Of a stretch of 64,000 bases of DNA, positions 8,775-15,498 are shown piece by piece. The DNA lies in NCBI GenBank assembly GCA_028287105.1, contig JAQBQH010000188.1, forward strand, positions 1 to 64,000, written 5' to 3'. The position numbers and the translations under genes are program-made. The DNA comes from Myxococcales bacterium (GTDB lineage Bacteria; Myxococcota_A; Polyangia; Palsa-1104). Under the pieces are notes generated by a model that was given only the letters and a program-made list of their open reading frames with translations, was not told where the DNA came from and ran no database searches. Each line of letters begins with the position of its first letter. Within the stretch, counting starts at the first letter, position 1.

Positions 8775-9336
8775 TCACGGTCCCAAACGTCGCCGCTGGA
8801 TAGCTGTGGCCGCGCGTGCCGACGGCGATGCCCACCACGACCGCCGTGATGACCACGACCGCTCCGCCACCGACGACGCCCCAGAACCACGGGCGCCGGG
8901 TGAGCGGCTTCGGCGGCGGTCGCGACGTCACCACGAGCGCCGGCTGAACGCTCGGCGCCGGCGACGGTGCCGGCTTGGCGCGCTCGTCGGCGGCGATGGC
9001 TTCCTTGAGCTGATCGATCTGCCGCTGCACGTCGTCGGCGTTGGGGATCTGGTCGCCGTACAGCCTGTAGTAGTTCACATAGAGCGTGAGCGCGCGCCGC
9101 TTGTCGCCGTTGAAGCGATAGGCCTGGGCCGCGTTGTAGAGGAGCGCCGGATCGGGCTTCAGCTCGAAGGCGCGCTCGAACAGCGGCGCCGCCTCACCGT
9201 AGCGACCGAGCGCGTAGAGCGCGCTGCCGCGCTCGAAGAGCTCCTTCGGATCTTCGGGAGCCGTCTCTGCCCAGGCGGTCGCGGACGCGATCATCGAGAT
9301 CAGCACGATCAGCGCGCGCCCCCCTGCCATCGGCAT
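8764..9336 (-). CDS. TPR protein with C-terminal transmembrane helix
   Basis: This 190-residue protein has a signal sequence, two to three tetratricopeptide repeats (about residues 27-110: KELFERGSALYALGRYGEAA, ALLYNAAQAYRFNGDKRRAL) and a Pro-rich linker. A transmembrane helix near the C-terminus (GVVGGGAVVVITAVVVGIAV) follows. It is the first gene of an operon with the two MopE-like lipoproteins, and GAGGAG six bases upstream supports the ATG at 9336. A paralogue at 33532-34263 is likewise coupled to a lipoprotein gene. It may be a periplasmic scaffold for the co-encoded lipoproteins (inference). Confidence 0.88.
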   Translation of the reverse strand: MPMAGGRALIVLISMIASATAWAETAPEDPKELFERGSALYALGRYGEAAPLFERAFELKPDPALLYNAAQAYRFNGDKRRALTLYVNYYRLYGDQIPNADDVQRQIDQLKEAIAADERAKPAPSPAPSVQPALVVTSRPPPKPLTRRPWFWGVVGGGAVVVITAVVVGIAVGTRGHSYPAATFGTVSGN

Positions 9337-9438
9337 CCGTGCTCCTCGAGCGATCCCGCCCCGCTCTCCACAATATCAGAACGACGCGCGCGATTGCATC
9401 AACCGTCACAATGGATATGCCGCTGCTGGCCTGTCGGT

Positions 9439-10446
9439 CTACTTGGTCTCGAGCCGACTGCAGACGCTCTCGGTGATGAGCCGCGTCACCGTGTAGGGAT
9501 CCATGTTTGCGCACGGGCGGCGATCTTCGATGTAACCCTTCTTCTCCTTCGCCACCTGCCACGGGATGCGCACCGATGCGCCGCGATCGGAGACGCCGTA
9601 CTTGTACTCTTTGTACGAGCAGGTCTCGTGCTTGCCCGTCAGACGCTCTTCGATGCCGTGGCCGTAGTTGGCGATGTGGAGGGCGTGGCGCTCCTTCAGC
9701 GCCTCGGCGGCCTTGACACACGCGTCGTACGAGTCGCGCATCTCGCTCGTCGAGAAGTTGGTGTGCGCGCCGGCGCCGTTCCAGTCGCCCTTGACCGGCT
9801 TCGGATCGAGCGTGGCCGAGGCACCGTGATTCTCGGCGATGCGATAGAGCAGCCAGCGCGCGACCCACAAATGGTCCGAAGCTTCGAGGGGCCCGACGGG
9901 GCCGATCTGGAACTCCCACTGCGCCGGCATCACCTCGGCATTGATACCCGAGAGCTTGAGCCCGGCGGTGAGACACGCTTCCATGTGCTCTTCGACGATG
10001 TCGCGGCCGAAGACCTCGTCGGCACCGACGCCGCAGTAGTAGCCGAACTGCGGCGCGGGAAAGCCGTTGGTGGGCCAACCGAGCGGCTTGACGCCGTCGA
10101 AGAAGGTGTACTCCTGCTCGATGCCGAACCAGATGTCGTGCGCTTTGTACTTCTCGGCGACTTCGACGAGCGCGGCGCGCGTGTTGGTCGGATGCGGCGT
10201 CATATCGGTGAGCAGCACTTCGCACATGACGAGCTTGTTGTTTTCGCCGCGCACCGGATCCGGGCATACGAAGACCGGCTTGAGCACCAGATCCGAGCTG
10301 TGGCCCGTCGCCTGGTTCGTGGACGAACCGTCGAAGCCCCAGATGGGCGGCTCCTTGCCCTTGTCGATGATCTTGGTCTTCGAACGCAGCTTGGGCGTCG
10401 GCTCGGCGCCGTCCATCCAGATGTACTCGGCCTTGTAAAAGCTCAC
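9439..10446 (-). CDS. glnII: Glutamine synthetase type II
   Basis: This 335-residue enzyme joins glutamate and ammonia at the cost of ATP. It is the short, eukaryote-like GSII form and not the 470-residue GSI. Motifs include WGFDGSSTNQA near residue 40, the ATP/metal-binding FGIEQEYTFFDG, NGAGAHTNFST, and a C-terminal SVRIPWQVAKEKKGYIEDRRP in which the usual GSII catalytic region is recognisable. GTG at 10446 has GGAGGAG at ideal distance, whereas the further upstream TTG at 10467 lies before the ribosome-binding site. No nitrogen-regulatory gene is nearby. Confidence 0.95.
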   Translation of the reverse strand: MSFYKAEYIWMDGAEPTPKLRSKTKIIDKGKEPPIWGFDGSSTNQATGHSSDLVLKPVFVCPDPVRGENNKLVMCEVLLTDMTPHPTNTRAALVEVAEKYKAHDIWFGIEQEYTFFDGVKPLGWPTNGFPAPQFGYYCGVGADEVFGRDIVEEHMEACLTAGLKLSGINAEVMPAQWEFQIGPVGPLEASDHLWVARWLLYRIAENHGASATLDPKPVKGDWNGAGAHTNFSTSEMRDSYDACVKAAEALKERHALHIANYGHGIEERLTGKHETCSYKEYKYGVSDRGASVRIPWQVAKEKKGYIEDRRPCANMDPYTVTRLITESVCSRLETK

Positions 10447-10536
10447 TGGTGCTCCTCCATGTGGCAAGTCGTCGGGCCGCGCGGCCCGGGCTTGTTAGCG
10501 CGAATTATCGGCAGCGGACCGCGCGATTGCAACCCA

Positions 10537-11298
10537 CTAACGCGTCCGCGTGAGCCACGTCGACGCGACCAGGACGGCCGCGAGCGAGGCCAGCACCGAG
10601 AACAGGTAGAAGGTGGAGCTCAGCACCATCAAGCCGATCGCCGCGCACGCGGCCCAGACGTACGGGCGGTGGGGCGCCAGCGGCCCGAGGGATAGCGCGA
10701 GCTCACCGGCGATCACCAGCCGCGAGAACCAGCGCGCGATCGCTCTCAAGGTCGAATCCGATACGGCAGCGCGCAGCGTCGAGTAGGGCCAGCTGTCTTT
10801 CTGTTGGAAGTAGAGGTGGTAGAACGCCTCGCCCGAGATGTAGGTCGCGGTCAGCTTGCCGATCGCGCCGCCGAGGAACACGAACGCAACCACGCAGCGC
10901 GCCAGCCGCGGACCGTGCCGCGCCAGCTCGTCGTCGGGCGCGGCGGCGAGCCAGGCGATCCACAGCGCGGTCCAAAAGCTGGTCACGAAGGTGGCGTCGT
11001 TGAAGAGCTCGACGTGAATGCAGCCGACTGCCGCCGCGACGGCCAGCGCCGCCGCGCCCGCGAGCCGCGCAGTCCGTCCGCCGAACCAAAGCGCAGCCCC
11101 GGCGGCAACCGGGATCGCATACGCCGCCGCGGCGATCCACGGTGCGCGCAACAGCGCCGGCAGCGACGAGACGTCGATCGGCCACGCCACGGCTTCGCGA
11201 AAATGTCCGACGAAGAAGACAACCTTCCCGTACCAGCCGACGAGCCATCCGGCCGTGGCAATCCGCAGGGCCTGTCCGCGCAGCGAAGCCGTGTTCAA
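10537..11298 (-). CDS. HTTM-like polytopic membrane protein
   Basis: This 253-residue protein has about six hydrophobic segments. The central stretch EL-FNDATFVTSFWTALWIAW and the following FVFLGGAIGKLTATYISGEA resemble HTTM (gamma-carboxylase-like) membrane proteins, though the assignment is by eye. I start it at TTG 11298, which overlaps the stop of the upstream gene (TTGA); the open frame further upstream runs antisense-like through that gene and shows no coding character. The two genes form a coupled pair, similar in layout to the pair at 63146-64000. Confidence 0.7.
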   Translation of the reverse strand: MNTASLRGQALRIATAGWLVGWYGKVVFFVGHFREAVAWPIDVSSLPALLRAPWIAAAAYAIPVAAGAALWFGGRTARLAGAAALAVAAAVGCIHVELFNDATFVTSFWTALWIAWLAAAPDDELARHGPRLARCVVAFVFLGGAIGKLTATYISGEAFYHLYFQQKDSWPYSTLRAAVSDSTLRAIARWFSRLVIAGELALSLGPLAPHRPYVWAACAAIGLMVLSSTFYLFSVLASLAAVLVASTWLTRTR

Positions 11299-11783
11299 GG
11301 AGCGGCCCGGACTTCGATCCGACCCGCCGCGGCGTGCACCACGTAGGTCGATGTCAGCGATTCGCTCCCATAGCTCGACTCGAGGCGCAGGTACGTCGTC
11401 GCGCCGGCGCGCCCGGCCGCCTCGCGGGTGGTGTCGAGTCGAACCGCCCGTCCGGGCGAATGGTTCACCCAATAATGGGAGACCTTGAACGGAGCCAGGC
11501 GCGGATCGGCGCGCAAGAATTCGCTGAGCGGCTCCGGGCTCATCCAGAACTCGTGCCTGCCGCCATACATCTTCGGAAGCAGCCCGATTGCGATCCAGGA
11601 CGCGGTCGACGGCGGGTCGAGATGGTGATTGGCGAGGAAGCGGCGCTGCAGCGGCGGGCTCAGCGGCAACAGCACGAGCAGCAACCCGCCGGTGGCCACG
11701 GCCGCGTACAGCGCCGTCGCCGCTCCGCTCGCGCGGCCACCCTCCATCGCCCGACGGTACCGCGTCGCGACTCTCTTGCTCAA
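11295..11783 (-). CDS. Small membrane-anchored protein paired with HTTM-like gene
   Basis: This 162-residue protein has one clear transmembrane segment (AATALYAAVATGGLLLVLLP) and a C-terminal soluble domain (FKVSHYWVNHSPGRAVRLDT) that I do not recognise. The start is uncertain: TTG at 11783 or the ATG 12 codons later. Its TGA overlaps the start of the next gene, so the two are translationally coupled. The upstream intergenic stretch holds repeated CTTGAAC/GTTCAAG boxes that may control this operon or the divergent secreted-protein gene. Confidence 0.65.
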   Translation of the reverse strand: MSKRVATRYRRAMEGGRASGAATALYAAVATGGLLLVLLPLSPPLQRRFLANHHLDPPSTASWIAIGLLPKMYGGRHEFWMSPEPLSEFLRADPRLAPFKVSHYWVNHSPGRAVRLDTTREAAGRAGATTYLRLESSYGSESLTSTYVVHAAAGRIEVRAAP

Positions 11784-11803
11784 GCGGAAATCCCACCCGC
11801 CCC

Positions 11804-11859
11804 GTTCAAGTCTTGAACAAGTTCAGTTCAAATGTTGTGCGCTTGAACAACTCTTGAAC
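11804..11859. promoter_or_regulatory. GTTCAAG/CTTGAAC operator-like cluster
   Basis: A perfect palindrome GTTCAAGTCTTGAAC (11804-11818) is followed by further CTTGAAC copies at 11842-11848 and 11853-11859, all within 60 bases between two divergent genes. This is the arrangement expected of multiple binding sites for one regulator, for instance an enhancer-binding protein acting on the sigma-54-like site at 11893. Confidence 0.5.
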
Positions 11860-11892
11860 GGCCAAGCAGCCGATTTTCCATTGGACAATGCG

Positions 11893-11908
11893 TGGCATGA
11901 AGAGTGCG
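11893..11908 (+). promoter_or_regulatory. Possible sigma-54 promoter
   Basis: TGGCATGAAGAGTGCG carries GG and GC at the correct -24/-12 spacing. It matches the consensus YTGGCACG-N4-TTGCW except at two positions. The predicted transcription start near 11919 lies 27 bases before the ATG at 11946. Palindromic boxes 75-90 bases upstream fit activator sites. Confidence 0.45.
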
Positions 11909-11945
11909 TAAGGCGCCCGACAAGCTATTCAACCGGAGGATCACC

Positions 11946-12386
11946 ATGAACGTGCGCGCCAACGTCATCGCTCTCTCGGTATTCGCAACCTCCTTCTTCG
12001 CGATGCCGAGTGCGCATGCGACGATGGGAATGCAAGGCTACAACTGCGTCGACGCGGCCTCCTGGTCGTCGAGTCAGTGCGCGAACGCGATCAACGACGA
12101 CAGCAGCAGCTACGCGGGCAAGTTCAGCTCCGACTGCTACGGCGCTTGCGGCCCGGGCTGTAGCTACAACTGCAGCTCCGGCGGCGCGTGCCTCACGCAC
12201 GACTATTACACCCGCACGTACGGCATGTTCTCGAGCCAGGCGATGAGCGCGTTCCCGGCGGCACTGGCGCAGTGGGGCCGCTGCGAAATGGGCGCGGGCG
12301 CGACCGCCGTCTCGGGCGCTCTGAAGTCCGCGTGGTCGGGTCTCGCGACGGCCGCCTCGTCGGTCGTCAGCCGGATCTGGAACTAA
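11946..12386 (+). CDS. Small secreted Cys-rich protein with PLA2-like motifs
   Basis: This 146-residue protein has a signal peptide ending in ...PSAHA. The mature region holds Y65-G-A-C-G-P-G-C72 and C82-L-T-H-D-Y-Y. This recalls the calcium loop (C-G-x-G) and catalytic C-x-x-H-D motif of secreted phospholipase A2, at roughly the right distance (17 residues between Cys and His, against 19 in pancreatic PLA2). A second catalytic Asp is not evident, so activity is a guess. CCGGAGG before the ATG at 11946 fixes the start. A sigma-54-like promoter and palindromes lie upstream. Confidence 0.75.
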   Translation: MNVRANVIALSVFATSFFAMPSAHATMGMQGYNCVDAASWSSSQCANAINDDSSSYAGKFSSDCYGACGPGCSYNCSSGGACLTHDYYTRTYGMFSSQAMSAFPAALAQWGRCEMGAGATAVSGALKSAWSGLATAASSVVSRIWN

Positions 12387-12427
12387 GCCCGTCGCTGGTC
12401 GCGTGATATAGTCACGCGACCTTCGCC

Positions 12428-14920
12428 ATGGCCTCCTCCTCGTCCTCCTCACGGCTGCGTCTCCTCGCCGTCTTCCTCGTCTGCATCGTCCTTCTCTGTT
12501 TCTGGCTCCTCCGAGACGGCGGCCGCCGCGACCACGCGCAGACGGGCCAACCACAAGCCGACTCGGAGCAGGCGGCGGCGCGCTCCGGCTCGAGCTGGTT
12601 CGGCTTCGGCTCGGGACCGGCGCCGGCCGCGGCGGAGAAGACGTGGTCGCTCGACGGTCGCGTGGTGTGGACGGACGGTAAGCCCGCCGAAGGGGCTACG
12701 GTCCGGATCCTGTCGCGTCCCGGCGCCGGACGCGTCACCTTCGCCGCCGATCGCCAGGTCATGTCGGACCTCGAGGGCGGTTTCTCCTTCGACCACCAGG
12801 TGCCCGGCGAATACGTCGTGCAGGCGCAGAAGGACGACGCCGTCTCCCCGTCGGTCCGCACCCAGGTCGGCGACGGTACCAAGCCGATCACGCTGCTCTT
12901 GATCCAGGGCGCGTCGCTCGCCATCACCGTCGTCTCGGCCAGCGACAGCCACCCGATCCGCGGCGCGCTCGTCCGCGTGCAGCTCTCCAACGACCAGGTC
13001 ATGCAGGGCGACGCCTTCGTCGAGAAGCGGACCAACGAGGCCGGGCAGGTGCGCTTCGCCGGCCTCGATCCGGTCGGCAATCACACCGTCTGGGCCGAGG
13101 CCGAAGGGTTCGCAGGTAAGCAGATCAACGTCATGCCGCGCGACAACGCCTCGACGACCTGGGTCCAGCGAATCGCGCTGACCGCGGGCGCCGGCGTCTC
13201 GGGAAGAGTGCTCGACGCCCGTGGCAACGGCGTTCCCGGCGCGCTGGTCGGCTGGTGCAACACGATGGAGACGCTCGACGAGTCTTCCTTCCGCGTGTTC
13301 ATGCCGTTCTCCGATTATGGACGGTTGAGCGAGCAGACCACCGACGCCGAGGGCCGCTATCACATGACGGTCGAGCCCGGCTCCGGCTGCGTCGTGGCGG
13401 AGAAGCCGCAGTTCCGCATCGGCACCAAGTGTCAGGTGCCGGTCAACGTTGGCAAGGAGACGCGCGACGTGGACGTCGTGGTGCTCGACGGCATGAGCGT
13501 CAAAGGCCGCGTCGTCGATGCGATGGGTCGGCCCGCCCCTGGCGCCGAGGTGCTCGCCACCACGCCCGACACGATCCACGAGCCGTCCATGCACAAGGCC
13601 TACCGCTACCGCGCTCGCACCGACGGCGAAGGGCGGTTCGTCTTGAACGGCCTGCCGCCGATGCCGATGGCGGTGGCGGCGACCAGCGCGCAGTCGTCGA
13701 GCCCGCTGGCCGAGGTCGACCCGCGGAAACCGGCCGACGTGCTGCTCAAGCTGGAGTACGATGGAGCGATCGACGGACAGGTGACCGAGACCGACGGTCG
13801 GCCCGTGGCCTACGCGGCGGTCAATTACTGGGTCGAGCCCGACTATCCTGCTCTCGAGGCGGCCAACGGGGGCAAGCCGCCAACCGTCATCAAACAGTTC
13901 GCGCTACCGACCAACAACGAGGCCACCGTGACAGACTCCGATGGGCACTTTCACGTAGGCGGGCTGCAACCAGGCAAGTACGCGGTGCGCGCGTTGCGGC
14001 CGACGGCGACGCAGGTTCCGCCGACGTACGGCGGCGTGACGCAGTACAAGGTGCAGACCGGCTCGACGGTGCGGCTGGTGATGCCGGGGATCGGCGGAAT
14101 TCGCGGGCGCGTGCACAGCGAAGACGGCGCGGCGGTCAAATCGTTCAACGTGAGCCTGCTGGTCGGCGGCGGCGGCTCCAACGCGCCCGACTATCTGTTC
14201 CCGGTGCCGCACCGCTTCACCTCGCTCGACGGCTCGTTCGTCTTCCCGGGCGTGCCGGCCAATTCGTACACGCTGCGCATCGAGGGGGACGACGTCGTCT
14301 CGAAGCGCGTGACCGTCGAGGTCAAGGGCAGTGACACCGCCGATGCCGGGACCATCACGGTGACACGCGGGCTGCCGACACGCCCCGGTGTCGTCGTGGA
14401 CGCGCGGCGGGATCCGATCTCGCGCGCGACGGTGACCATCGAGGTTCCCGATCCGCCGATGAAGCTCCAGCTGTGGTCCGAGAGCGACGGCACGTTCCGC
14501 GTTCCGTCGGTGCGCGAAGGAACCTCGCTGCGCATGCGCGCCGATTGGGCCGGCGGCGGCGCCTCCGAGTGGACGACCGTATCGCCCGATGATCAGAGCG
14601 TGACGCTCATGGTGCTCACCAAGGGCAACGGCTCGGTGCGCGGGATCCTGGCCGACGCCGGCGAGCTGGCCGGCCGCATCGTCGTGTTGTCGCTGCCGGG
14701 CGACAAGCCGCCGGGCACCGGCGATACCCACGTGCGCTCGACGGCGCTGACCACGGCCGGTGGCGTCTTCACCTTCGAGAAGGTCCCGCCTGGGACCTAC
14801 GTCCTCTGGGCACCGACCGGCCACGAGTTCTTTCGCCACCCTGCACCGATCGAAGTCGTCGAAGGACGCGACGCGAACGTGGTCTTCAACATCGCCGCCT
14901 CGCCGCGGGTGACGCAGTGA
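12428..14920 (+). CDS. Large envelope protein of repeated carboxypeptidase-regulatory-like domains
   Basis: This 830-residue protein has an N-terminal transmembrane anchor (LLAVFLVCIVLLCFWLL) and then some seven to eight beta-sandwich repeats of the carboxypeptidase-regulatory/SpaA type. They are recognisable by recurring G-x-V-x-D-x-x-G-x-P-x-x-G-A and D-x-x-G-x-F/Y-x-x-x-x-x-x-P-G-x-Y patterns (for example VKGRVVDAMGRPAPGAEVLA, DGHFHVGGLQPGKYAVRAL). Such domains form rigid rods or carbohydrate/protein-binding surfaces. It probably projects into the periplasm or outside. The next gene starts inside its stop codon (GTGA), so the two are coupled. Confidence 0.88.
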   Translation: MASSSSSSRLRLLAVFLVCIVLLCFWLLRDGGRRDHAQTGQPQADSEQAAARSGSSWFGFGSGPAPAAAEKTWSLDGRVVWTDGKPAEGATVRILSRPGAGRVTFAADRQVMSDLEGGFSFDHQVPGEYVVQAQKDDAVSPSVRTQVGDGTKPITLLLIQGASLAITVVSASDSHPIRGALVRVQLSNDQVMQGDAFVEKRTNEAGQVRFAGLDPVGNHTVWAEAEGFAGKQINVMPRDNASTTWVQRIALTAGAGVSGRVLDARGNGVPGALVGWCNTMETLDESSFRVFMPFSDYGRLSEQTTDAEGRYHMTVEPGSGCVVAEKPQFRIGTKCQVPVNVGKETRDVDVVVLDGMSVKGRVVDAMGRPAPGAEVLATTPDTIHEPSMHKAYRYRARTDGEGRFVLNGLPPMPMAVAATSAQSSSPLAEVDPRKPADVLLKLEYDGAIDGQVTETDGRPVAYAAVNYWVEPDYPALEAANGGKPPTVIKQFALPTNNEATVTDSDGHFHVGGLQPGKYAVRALRPTATQVPPTYGGVTQYKVQTGSTVRLVMPGIGGIRGRVHSEDGAAVKSFNVSLLVGGGGSNAPDYLFPVPHRFTSLDGSFVFPGVPANSYTLRIEGDDVVSKRVTVEVKGSDTADAGTITVTRGLPTRPGVVVDARRDPISRATVTIEVPDPPMKLQLWSESDGTFRVPSVREGTSLRMRADWAGGGASEWTTVSPDDQSVTLMVLTKGNGSVRGILADAGELAGRIVVLSLPGDKPPGTGDTHVRSTALTTAGGVFTFEKVPPGTYVLWAPTGHEFFRHPAPIEVVEGRDANVVFNIAASPRVTQ

Positions 14921-15435
14921 GGCGCGCAACGGTACTGATGATCGCGCTGGCGCTGGCCGCCTGCACCAAGGGCTCGCCCCCGTCGAACGGCGCGGCGCAG
15001 GCACCGGCGGCGGCGGCACCCGCGGCCCCGACTCCGCCGACCAACCCGGCTGCGCTCACGTTCGCCGAGGGTAGCGGCGAGCGCCAGGTGCAGAGCTTCT
15101 GCATCGCGAACTACCAGAAGCTCGGGAGCTGCTTCGACGACCCGTCCTTCTGGGAGATCCTCGCGACCATCTTCTTCGCCAAGAACCCGACGATGGACGA
15201 CGGCACCCCACGGACGCGCGCGATGTGGATCGGGATGCGCAAAGACGACTTCGCCGGTCTGATGCGCGAAAAGCGGGTGCCGGCCGACTGCGAGGCGTCG
15301 ATTCGCCACAGTCGCTGGCCCTCGGCAGCGACGATGGAGCGTGTCGCCAAGGCCCGCGCCGGTGCCTGTCCCGCCTTCGCGAACGCGTTCGGCACCATGC
15401 TCTTCGTCGAGGGTGTCTTCAGCGAACCGCGCTGA
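14917..15435 (+). CDS. Small lipoprotein of unknown function
   Basis: This 172-residue lipoprotein has lipobox ALAAC at Cys 16, an Ala/Pro-rich linker, and a mature domain with several cysteines (SFCIANYQKLGSCFDDPSFW, ADCEAS, GACPAF). I do not recognise the domain. It starts with GTG at 14917, overlapping the stop of the carboxypeptidase-regulatory-repeat protein by four bases, and is therefore co-translated with it; the two products may act together at the cell surface. Confidence 0.8.
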   Translation: MRRATVLMIALALAACTKGSPPSNGAAQAPAAAAPAAPTPPTNPAALTFAEGSGERQVQSFCIANYQKLGSCFDDPSFWEILATIFFAKNPTMDDGTPRTRAMWIGMRKDDFAGLMREKRVPADCEASIRHSRWPSAATMERVAKARAGACPAFANAFGTMLFVEGVFSEPR

Positions 15436-15498
15436 CGCTCCCGCTCGCCGCCGCCGCCTGCCTGCTTCCACAGCCGGCCTATGATACGGAAGCGGTCC

